Shown here piece by piece: positions 58,002 through 64,000 of a stretch of 64,000 nucleotides of DNA (positions are counted from its first letter, which is position 1; every line of letters starts with the position of its first letter). Both the position numbers and the translations under genes were made by a program. Source of the stretch: Bradyrhizobium sp. CB1650 (GTDB lineage: Bacteria; Pseudomonadota; Alphaproteobacteria; Rhizobiales; Xanthobacteraceae); the NCBI RefSeq assembly GCF_029761915.1, contig NZ_CP121695.1, forward strand, positions 2,199,501 to 2,263,500, written 5' to 3'. The notes beneath the pieces are model-generated. The model was not told where the DNA came from, searched no databases, and was given only the letters and a program-made list of their open reading frames with translations.

Positions 58002-59533
58002 CGGAACGATTGTTCGAAGGCGCGGATTGGGACTTCCACATCTTGCAGCGCGTCCACGACGCCTGCGAGGAGGTGGCCAGGAACGATCTCGGGCTCGACG
58101 TCTATCCGAACCAGATCGAGGTCATCACGGCCGAACAGATGCTGGATGCCTATTCGTCGGTCGGCATGCCGCTGTTCTACAAGCATTGGTCCTTCGGCAA
58201 GCACTTCGCGTTCCACGAGGCCTCCTATCGCAAGGGCCTGATGGGGCTCGCCTATGAGATCGTGATCAACTCCTCGCCCTGCATCTCCTACCTTATGGAG
58301 GAGAATACGGCGACGATGCAGACGCTGGTGATCGCGCACGCCGCCTTCGGCCACAATCACTTCTTCAAGAACAACTATCTGTTCAAGCAGTGGACCGACG
58401 CCGACGGCATTCTGGACTATCTCGACTTCGCCAAGAACTACGTCGCGAGTTGCGAGGAGCGCTACGGCCGCATCGAGGTCGAGCGCACGCTGGACGCCGC
58501 GCATGCGCTGATGTCGCACGGCATCGACCGCTATCCCGGCAAGAAGAAGCTGGATTTGCGCGCCGAAGAGAAGCGGGCTGGGCGCCGCCGCCAGCACGAG
58601 GAAGAGGTCTTCAACGACCTCTGGCGCACCGTGCCGAAGGGAGCGGCCAAGAGCCGGTCCGCGCTCAGCATCGAACGCCGCCGCAAGCTGCTTGGCCTGC
58701 CGCAGGAAAACCTGCTCTACTTCCTGGAGAAGAGCGCGCCGCGGCTGGCGCCCTGGCAGCGCGAGCTGTTGCGCATCGTCCGCCACATCGCGCAGTACTT
58801 CTATCCGCAAAGCCAGACCAAGGTGATGAACGAGGGGACGGCGACCTACGTCCACTATCGCATCATGAGCAAGCTGCACGAGCAGGGTCGCATCAGCGAC
58901 GGCAACTTCCTCGAATTCCTGCAATCACACACCAACGTGGTGTTCCAGCCCGAATTCGACGATCCGCGCTTCTCGGGCTTCAACCCTTATGCGCTCGGTT
59001 TCGCGGTGATGCAGGACATCGAGCGCATCGTCAGCAAGCCGGAAGACGAGGACCGCGAATGGTTCCCGGACATCGCGGGCAAGGGCGACGTGATGGGCGT
59101 GCTGCGCGACGTCTGGGCCAACTACCGCGATGAGAGCTTCATCGGCCAGTTCCTGAGTCCGCGCCTGATGCGGCACTTCCGGATGTTCCACCTGCACGAC
59201 GATCCCGAAGAGCGGGCCGGGATCCGGGTCGACGCCATCCACGACGAGCGCGGTTTCCGCCGGGTGCGGCGGGAGCTGGCGCGGCAGCATGACGTCGGTT
59301 TCATCGACGCCAATATCGAGGTGGTCGACGTCGATCTGTCCGGCGATCGCCGGCTGATCCTGCATCATCACGTCATCAAGGGCTCGCAGCTCAACGAGAC
59401 CGACGCCAAGCGGGTGCTCCAGCATCTCGCCGATCTCTGGACCTATGACGTCTCGCTGATCGAGGTCGACGCCAACGATAAGGTCCTGCGCGAATACGTC
59501 GTGAGCCCGCGTCCAATTCCAGCGGCGGCTTGA
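57998..59533 (+). CDS. SpoVR family protein
   Basis: A 511-residue cytosolic protein. Family features: DWDFHILQRVHDACEEVARNDLGLDVYPNQIEVITAEQMLDAYSSVGMP, YKHWSFGKHFAFHEASYRKG, MQTLVIAHAAFGHNHFFKNN (HAAFGHNHFFKNN is conserved), and NEGTATYVHYRIM. A homologue of B. subtilis SpoVR, here in a non-sporulating species with PrkA and DUF444. Overlaps the previous gene by 4 bases. It ends at the repeat at 59556. Confidence 0.95.
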   Translation: MTERLFEGADWDFHILQRVHDACEEVARNDLGLDVYPNQIEVITAEQMLDAYSSVGMPLFYKHWSFGKHFAFHEASYRKGLMGLAYEIVINSSPCISYLMEENTATMQTLVIAHAAFGHNHFFKNNYLFKQWTDADGILDYLDFAKNYVASCEERYGRIEVERTLDAAHALMSHGIDRYPGKKKLDLRAEEKRAGRRRQHEEEVFNDLWRTVPKGAAKSRSALSIERRRKLLGLPQENLLYFLEKSAPRLAPWQRELLRIVRHIAQYFYPQSQTKVMNEGTATYVHYRIMSKLHEQGRISDGNFLEFLQSHTNVVFQPEFDDPRFSGFNPYALGFAVMQDIERIVSKPEDEDREWFPDIAGKGDVMGVLRDVWANYRDESFIGQFLSPRLMRHFRMFHLHDDPEERAGIRVDAIHDERGFRRVRRELARQHDVGFIDANIEVVDVDLSGDRRLILHHHVIKGSQLNETDAKRVLQHLADLWTYDVSLIEVDANDKVLREYVVSPRPIPAAA

Positions 59534-59555
59534 GGCCGCCGCAAGCTTCCTGGGG

Positions 59556-59680
59556 CTAGAGCATGATCTGGAAAAGTGTGCAGCGGTTTTCCCCCGCGAC
59601 AAACGCGGAACGCGTTTGCGCGGAGATGCTCAAGCAACAACCCAAACCGCGATGACGATTCATCCCAATCTCATCGCGCT
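59556..59680. repeat. Intergenic repeat with 'AGAGCATGATC' opening
   Basis: Starts CTAGAGCATGATCTGGAAAA, contains a palindrome CAAACGCG-GAA-CGCGTTTG, then GATGCTC, the partial complement of the opening. This resembles 'AGAGCATGATCCGGAAAAGTG' repeats known between genes in Bradyrhizobium and Rhodopseudomonas. It separates the convergent spoVR and DUF1801 genes. Confidence 0.65.
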
Positions 59681-60136
59681 TTAGGCTCCGGCGGATTTGC
59701 CTTTGGTCTTGGATTTCGACTTGGTCTTGGAGGTATTCAGGGCGACGGCCGCGCGAATGAGCGCCTTCAACGCCTTGTCGTCGATCTTCGTGTCCTCGTA
59801 GAAATCGATGGCACGCCGCACATTCCCTTCGAGGCTGGAATTGAAGAGGCCCGCGGGATCCTCCAGCGCCGCGCCGTTGGCGAACGTCATCTTCACGGCC
59901 GCCTTGTAGGTCTCGCCCGTGCAGATGATCCCGTCGTGCGACCATACCGGAACGCCGCGCCACTTCAATTCCTCGACGACGTCGGGGTCGGCCTCCCTGA
60001 TCAAGGCCCGGAGCCGGCTCAGCATCTTGCCGCGCCAATCGCCGAGCTGGAGGATTTTCGCGTCGATCAAATCGGAGGCTGGAGCCCCTTCCGCCTCGTT
60101 GCTGCCTGTCTTCGCGGCTGTTGCGCGCTTCTTCAT
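59681..60136 (-). CDS. DUF1801 family protein
   Basis: A 151-residue soluble protein. The segment DWRGKMLSRLRALIREADPDVVEELKWRGVPVWSHDGIICTGETYKAAVKMTFANGAAL (about residues 32-90) is the DUF1801/YdhG-like fold, related to iron-chaperone frataxin-like folds but of unclear function. Lys-rich tail (NTSKTKSKSKTKGK). The ATG at 60136 is chosen (MKKRATAAK); the frame to 60223 is not supported. Confidence 0.82.
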   Translation of the reverse strand: MKKRATAAKTGSNEAEGAPASDLIDAKILQLGDWRGKMLSRLRALIREADPDVVEELKWRGVPVWSHDGIICTGETYKAAVKMTFANGAALEDPAGLFNSSLEGNVRRAIDFYEDTKIDDKALKALIRAAVALNTSKTKSKSKTKGKSAGA

Positions 60137-60170
60137 GGTCTCGTTTGCCTCCAACGACTGTTCGGCCAAC

Positions 60171-60392
60171 TCATCGGCCGGTTTCACCCGCCGTGCGCCG
60201 GCCGGCGACATACGGTAGCGCAAACAGATAGAGGCCGCTCGCGAGCAACAGGATGAGCGGGACCAGCGCCAGGAGGCCCACCCACAAGGCCTGCACCTGT
60301 TGAATCATGGCCACGACGTTTGCGATGACGGCCAGCGTGAAGGCGATCGAAAGCCAGCGATGGATCTGCCGAATCCACATATTCCAGGTCAA
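60171..60392 (-). CDS. Small two-pass membrane protein
   Basis: A 73-residue protein: MTWNMWIRQIHRWLSIAFTL, then a second helix (GLLALVPLILLLASGLYLFALPYVAG) and a polar end. The start is TTG at 60392, chosen because GGAGG lies 6 bases upstream; the ATG at 60380 has no such site. The IRQIHRWLS pattern recalls PepSY-like or cytochrome-type small membrane proteins, but no function is assigned. Confidence 0.65.
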   Translation of the reverse strand: MTWNMWIRQIHRWLSIAFTLAVIANVVAMIQQVQALWVGLLALVPLILLLASGLYLFALPYVAGRRTAGETGR

Positions 60393-60444
60393 CGAGACCT
60401 CCTCTCCAGTGAAGATGGGTTGGTAGGGATGCCGGTCGTGGAGC

Positions 60445-60876
60445 TCACTCCGTCCGCGCCAGCACCTCCTCGAGCTTTGCAAAGAACTGCTTCCAGCCGG
60501 CATGGGCGCCGCCATAGGCCTGCTTCTGGGTGGGCCGGAAACCTGCCTGCTCCACCCGCAGATGGGTGCCGGCGCCCGCCGGGGTGAGCGTAAAGGTTAC
60601 GACGCTCTTCAGATCGAAGGCTGCGTCCTCATGCGTGAAATTCCAGGTGTAGGCGAGGCTTCTATGCGGCTCGATGGTGAGGACCTCGCAGTCCAGCACG
60701 CCGCCCCACTCGCCGCGAAGGTTGAACTTATGGCCAACGACGGGCTTGAAGTCGTTTTTCATCAGCCATTCCTCGATCAGATGCGGCTGCGTCAGCGCGC
60801 GCCAGACCCGGTCCGGCGGAAAAGCCATCTCGCGTTCGATGATCACGGAGCGCAGATCGGTCGCAGCTTCTGTCAT
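60445..60876 (-). CDS. SRPBCC (AHSA1/START-like) domain protein
   Basis: A 143-residue lipid/ligand-binding-type fold. MTEAATDLRSVIIEREMAFPPDRVWRALTQPHLIEEWLMKN (start), GHKFNLRGEWGGVLDCEVLTIEPHRSLAYTWN, and FTLTPAGAGTHLRVEQAGF..., TQKQAYGGAHAGWKQFFAKLEEVL (end) fit the Aha1-like SRPBCC family. Overlaps the ArsR regulator stop (ATGA), so they are cotranscribed, a frequent pairing. Confidence 0.9.
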   Translation of the reverse strand: MTEAATDLRSVIIEREMAFPPDRVWRALTQPHLIEEWLMKNDFKPVVGHKFNLRGEWGGVLDCEVLTIEPHRSLAYTWNFTHEDAAFDLKSVVTFTLTPAGAGTHLRVEQAGFRPTQKQAYGGAHAGWKQFFAKLEEVLARTE

Positions 60877-61196
60877 TGGTCCATCCTCTTCAGGAGATAC
60901 TCGAGTGCATCGAGCCGGTTCTGCCAGAACCCGGCCATCTGGCTCGTCCAGTCGATCAGCGGAGTCAGCGCGCCGGGCTCTGCGCTGTAATGGGTCTGGC
61001 GGCCCTCGTGGCGGTCGCGCACGAGCCCGGCCTGCTTCAGCGCGCCGAGATGCTTCGAGACCGCCGGCTGTGAAACGCCGGACCGGGCCGTCAGCGCCCC
61101 GACCGTCTGCTCTCCGTCGCGGCATAGCCGCTCAAAGATCGTCCGCCGGGTCGGATCGGCGAGCGTTTTGAACAGCACGTCGGTGGTGCTCGACAT
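60873..61196 (-). CDS. ArsR family transcriptional regulator
   Basis: A 107-residue winged-helix repressor (MSSTTDVLFKTLADPTRRTIFERLCRDGEQTV). Recognition region TARSGVSQPAVSKHLGALKQAGLVRDRHEGRQTHY is standard; the metal-binding Cys of classical ArsR is absent. The ATG at 61196 is preferred. It is upstream of the SRPBCC gene and downstream of palindromic repeats, consistent with autoregulation. Confidence 0.93.
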   Translation of the reverse strand: MSSTTDVLFKTLADPTRRTIFERLCRDGEQTVGALTARSGVSQPAVSKHLGALKQAGLVRDRHEGRQTHYSAEPGALTPLIDWTSQMAGFWQNRLDALEYLLKRMDQ

Positions 61197-61203
61197 CTCT
61201 AAT

Positions 61204-61248
61204 CCATAACCCATAAGTTATGAATAATCCATAACTGCAGAGTTATGG
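61204..61248 (-). promoter_or_regulatory. ArsR-regulator operator (array of ATAAC/GTTAT palindromes)
   Basis: A perfect 7-bp inverted repeat CCATAAC-TGCAGA-GTTATGG at 61229-61248 lies just upstream of a second palindrome CATAAGTTATG (61212-61222) and another CCATAAC at 61204-61210. The array sits directly before the ArsR-type gene. This is the usual pattern for an autoregulated repressor of this family. Confidence 0.7.
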
Positions 61249-61325
61249 ATGAGTCAAGCGGGAAAGTCGGAAGATGCGACGGATTCTGTCATGGCGCCGC
61301 GGCAAACTTGCGCTGCATCCAGCGC

Positions 61326-61775
61326 CTACGGCCGCAAGTAGAGATAACCTTGCGCCTGGAGCTCGGCGAGACGAACCACGCCGCCTCTCTCCGCGCTGAC
61401 GAAGCCGGGCAGCAGGTCCTTCAACGTGACGTTCTGCGCCTTCATCGTGTTGCCGCAAGCGGCGAGTTCGACGCCGTCCCTGGAGAAGTCGCCGATACGC
61501 TTGCTGACGTCGGGATTGGCGCGCGCCGAGTGAAACGCCTTCAACGCCGGTCCGTGGATCACCAGTGCGATCGTCACATGCTCGGGCCCGCCGACGCCGT
61601 CGATATGGTTCCGGATGTTGCCGAGCACGAAATTGACCTTCTCGGCATCGTTCAGGTGATAGGCCACCTTGAGCTTGTCGCTCGCATTGGTCGCTGTTGC
61701 AGCTTTCGCGCCTCGGACGGCGTACATCGCGCCCAGGCTGGAGACTGCGCTCCACAAGATGTTGCGGCGGTTCAT
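61326..61775 (-). CDS. Secreted DsrE/DsrF-like family protein
   Basis: A 149-residue protein with a signal peptide (MNRRNILWSAVSSLGAMYAV then RGAKA, cleavage near residue 25). The mature part KLKVAYHLNDAEKVNFVLGNIRNHIDGVGGPEHVTIALVIHGPALKAFH and DGVELAACGNTMKAQNVTLKDLLPGFVSAERGGVVRLAELQAQGYLYLRP fits the DsrE-like intracellular/exported sulfur-relay superfamily. One Cys in CGNTMKAQN corresponds to the conserved DsrE Cys. Located 80 bases from the start of a longer secreted unknown. Function unknown. Confidence 0.78.
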   Translation of the reverse strand: MNRRNILWSAVSSLGAMYAVRGAKAATATNASDKLKVAYHLNDAEKVNFVLGNIRNHIDGVGGPEHVTIALVIHGPALKAFHSARANPDVSKRIGDFSRDGVELAACGNTMKAQNVTLKDLLPGFVSAERGGVVRLAELQAQGYLYLRP

Positions 61776-61860
61776 GACGTCTCCCTCGACTGCGCATGGC
61801 TGCCGGGACGGCGGCCAGTGCCGTTGTGCGGATCATGCGTCCGACATGGCCGGACGCATA

Positions 61861-62481
61861 TCACTTGTGGCGGAGCGCGGCGAGTTCCTTGCGGTCGGTC
61901 ACGAGCGAAGCGCATTCGCTGCTGTCGACACGGTCGAGGCGGAAAATCTTGTCGTCGGCGCCGGCGACAAGCGATTGTTCGGCCTCGTCGTCCGGCTTGT
62001 TGTTCTGCCAGACCCGGACACGCTCGAGCCGGATGATGGCCGATTTGTCGTCCTTCGGCAGCGCCACTTCGATGCCGCCTCCTTCGCAATCGACGCCGCA
62101 TCCGAGACGGACCTCGTCGTCGTGGTCCTGAAGCACCACGTGGCCGCACGAGCCGCTGGAATCGAAATCACCGGAGCGATGGCGGTATTTGAAGCCGAGC
62201 CGGAAGGAGCTGTGGAGCTGCTTGTCTTCCTTGTCGTATTCAGCCGAGACCAGCAGCTTCATCGATGCGACCTTCTGCTTCGGATGCCGCGCCAGGTGCT
62301 CGGCGTCGTAGCGGCGGACGAAGCAGGCATAGGCCTTGCTGCCGGGCAGGCCTGCGTACATCCGCGTGTTGAAGGTCTCCGCCTCGGTCTTGGTGGCCTC
62401 GCGGACTTTGTCGGCGTCCTCAGCGCGGGCAGCGCCGGTCAGCGCAGCCAGGGTCAGTGCAGCAAGGAGGGAGAGCTTCAT
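61861..62481 (-). CDS. Secreted hypothetical protein, 206 aa
   Basis: A 206-residue protein with a clear signal peptide (MKLSLLAALTLAALTGAARA, cleavage about residue 20). The mature part contains CFVRRYDAEHLARHPKQKV, a SSGSCGHVVLQDHDDEVRLGCGVDCEGGGIEV patch with three Cys, and VDSSECASLVTD. No known family. Possibly a periplasmic or outer protein; it begins close to the nucleotide cyclase gene on the other strand. Confidence 0.65.
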   Translation of the reverse strand: MKLSLLAALTLAALTGAARAEDADKVREATKTEAETFNTRMYAGLPGSKAYACFVRRYDAEHLARHPKQKVASMKLLVSAEYDKEDKQLHSSFRLGFKYRHRSGDFDSSGSCGHVVLQDHDDEVRLGCGVDCEGGGIEVALPKDDKSAIIRLERVRVWQNNKPDDEAEQSLVAGADDKIFRLDRVDSSECASLVTDRKELAALRHK

Positions 62482-62852
62482 GACGGCCTCGATCGCGTGA
62501 CAACCACAGCAGGAACTGTTGGCTGTTATACGCGCGACGCGTGCGTCGCGTTCAACGCTCGCAGGTCGCTGACACGATGATTGCGGAGCGGAATGAGCCG
62601 GGTAGTTCCATGCAGCGCATTAGTCATCGGTCGGGTCGGGAAGGTTCAATCGACGCGGCGCCTTCGCCTTCCGGAACTCGATGCCGACGATTTCTGTGAC
62701 ATTGTCTCAGTCCATCAATGTGATAGCTTTCACAGACGACTGCCTTTCGGAGTCGTAAGCTGCGGTCGCCTGTGTAGGTGTGTGGAGTCCCCGCGGTGGG
62801 CGAAATTCGCAACTTCAGATCCGGGAGTCATGATGAGCCGCCGCACGGCGCG
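62482..62852. other. 371-base gap before the cyclase gene, little recognisable
   Basis: Contains a perfect 8-bp inverted repeat CGCGACGC-GT-GCGTCGCG (62533-62550) followed by TTCAAC, and a region with GGAAC at 62680 that does not fit the EcfG -10 spacing. The ORF 62581-62910 is out of frame with the cyclase and looks non-coding. Confidence 0.55.
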
Positions 62853-64000
62853 ATGCCTCGTCGTCTCGCCGCGATCATTGTCGGTGACATCGCTGCCTAC
62901 AGTCGCTTGATGCAGGCCGACGAGGAGGGCACGCATGTCCGCGTCAAGCGGATCGAGCGGGATCTCATACAGCCCAGCATCGTCGAGCACCATGGAAGTC
63001 TGGTGAAGACGACGGGCGATGGCTTCATCGCCATCTTCGACAGTCCCGTCGAGGCCGTTCGATGCAGTATCGTCATCCAGCAGAACCTCATCGGCCGCAA
63101 CGCCTCGCTCCCGAAGCATTCCCGGATCGAGTACCGCATTGGCGTCAATCTCGGTGACGTCATCGTCGAGCCGGACGACATCTACGGCGACGGCGTCAAC
63201 ATCGCAACTCGCATCGAGGGCATTGCCGAGCCCGGTCAGGTCTACATCTCAGGCGCGATCTACGAGCAGATCAAGCACAAGGTGGTGTGCGGCTATGAAT
63301 CGCTCGGAGACCGCAAGGTCAAGAACATCACCGATCCCGTGCGGATCTATCGCGTGCTACCGGACGCAGATGCGGTCGGCAGGACGCGAAGCCGGCGGGA
63401 GAATGCCCTGATCTTTTTCCTCGGCATCACGTTGATGGTCATTGCCGCCGGCGTGCTCTGGTATCTGCTGGCGCCGCCGCCGGGCAAGGTCGGCGAGCAG
63501 GCCGCCGCGCCGGCCGCATCCCCGAGCCCGCAGCCTTCGCCGCACGAAGCGGCGACGCAGACGCCGCAGCCGTCTCCCTCATTGGCTTCCGCGCCGTCGC
63601 CGGCGCCAAGTCCATCGGCGACACCCCTCCGCGAACCCCAGATGGTCGCCATTCGCGGCGGCAGCTTCGCGATGGGAAGCAATGATGATCCGACCGAGCG
63701 CCCGGTCCATCAGGTCTCGATCAAGCCGTTCTCGATCGGCAAATATCCGGTGACGGTGCAGGAGTGGAACGAATGCGCCGCTGCCAAGGCGTGCGGCTTC
63801 ACCGCCACCGGCAAGGACGATGCGCCTGTCGCCAACGTGAGCTGGACCGACGCGCAGCAATACGCCGCCTGGCTGGCGCAGGCGGCGAAGAAGCCCTATC
63901 GGCTGCCGAGCGAAGCCGAATGGGAATATGCGGCGCGCGGCGGAACGCAGACCAAATATTGGTGGGGCGACAAGCTGCAGCCGGGCATGGCCGGGTGCAA
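62853..64000 (+). CDS. Fused class III nucleotide cyclase / formylglycine-generating enzyme-like protein (truncated by window end)
   Basis: At least 382 residues, open to the window end. Residues about 1-165 form a class III adenylate/guanylate cyclase domain: [20 protein letters not shown] with metal-binding Asp12, [11 protein letters not shown] with Asp56, and [21 protein letters not shown]. One membrane helix follows at about 184-206 ([21 protein letters not shown]), then a long Pro/Ala/Ser-rich linker (about 210-262). From about 263, an FGE-sulfatase (SUMF1-like) domain begins: [57 protein letters not shown]. Such fusions are known from Bradyrhizobium and relatives. The start at 62853 is the family-like M-PRRLAA; upstream ATGs at 62830/62833 are out of frame. 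Confidence 0.88.
   Translation, partial: MPRRLAAIIVGDIAAYSRLMQADEEGTHVRVKRIERDLIQPSIVEHHGSLVKTTGDGFIAIFDSPVEAVRCSIVIQQNLIGRNASLPKHSRIEYRIGVNLGDVIVEPDDIYGDGVNIATRIEGIAEPGQVYISGAIYEQIKHKVVCGYESLGDRKVKNITDPVRIYRVLPDADAVGRTRSRRENALIFFLGITLMVIAAGVLWYLLAPPPGKVGEQAAAPAASPSPQPSPHEAATQTPQPSPSLASAPSPAPSPSATPLREPQMVAIRGGSFAMGSNDDPTERPVHQVSIKPFSIGKYPVTVQEWNECAAAKACGFTATGKDDAPVANVSWTDAQQYAAWLAQAAKKPYRLPSEAEWEYAARGGTQTKYWWGDKLQPGMAGC

Noticed and set aside
62581..62910. 109-aa plus-strand frame before the cyclase
   Set aside because: Out of frame with the cyclase, no ribosome site or motif, Arg/Cys-rich composition.

Overview
The window is high-GC DNA from a Bradyrhizobium-like alphaproteobacterium (order Hyphomicrobiales). 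This rests on inference from gene content: a flagellar set with fliD, fliS and FlgN-like genes; a PHA-system protein; DUF3309; a ku/ligD pair; a treS-maltokinase fusion; promoters of the EcfG general-stress type (GGAAC, 16-17 bases, NGTT); and intergenic palindromes of the kind common in this group. No rRNA, tRNA, CRISPR array or insertion sequence was recognised.

Layout. 1-8950 (+): flagellar filament, cap and hook genes: 3' end of a flagellin, fliD, fliS, a small unknown, flgD, flgE, a small helical protein, a FlgN-like chaperone, flgK, flgL. 8957-11212 (-): an acyl-CoA-ligase-type enzyme and upp. 11304-14784 (-): small, mostly unknown genes (microproteins, two paralogous 'GRN' proteins, membrane proteins) plus a DapA-family protein that lacks the Schiff-base lysine. 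A near-palindromic motif (core TTATGA-N2-T-Y-CCTAT) occurs four times here, upstream of three of these units and of kdp, and looks like an undescribed operator. 15169-23413 (+): the kdp potassium-uptake operon, from a 27-aa leader microprotein through kdpF, A, B, C, D and E.

23650-27339: divergent ku and ligD (bacterial non-homologous end joining), with two overlapping opposed EcfG-type boxes between them. 27462-28118: a DUF3309 microprotein with its own EcfG-type box, and a PHA-system protein. 28122-42128 (-): one large alpha-glucan/trehalose operon, glgE-like, treS-maltokinase, glgB, glgX, treZ, treY. Divergent from it are malQ and a GH15 glucoamylase/trehalase (+). TreY and TreZ make trehalose from glucan; TreS and maltokinase link trehalose, maltose and maltose-1-phosphate; GlgB and GlgX branch and debranch glucan; MalQ and GH15 recycle maltodextrins or trehalose. 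The GlgE homologue has lost its acid/base glutamate and other active-site residues, so the maltose-1-phosphate route may not work in the usual way.

46133-53648 (-): a pentose-phosphate operon, transaldolase-PGI fusion, gnd, zwf, pgl, gluconokinase and a HAD phosphatase. 53649-54763 is about 1.1 kb with no convincing intact gene, ending in a near-perfect EcfG-type promoter for prkA-yeaH-spoVR (54764-59533, +). 59681-62481 (-): DUF1801, a small membrane protein, an ArsR/SRPBCC pair with its own palindromic operator, a secreted DsrE-like protein and a secreted unknown. The window ends inside a fused class III nucleotide cyclase / formylglycine-generating-enzyme-like protein.

Overall this is a chromosomal region rich in stress and storage functions: DNA repair, compatible-solute metabolism, PrkA stress kinase and potassium scavenging. 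The EcfG-type boxes suggest that several of these units share general-stress control.
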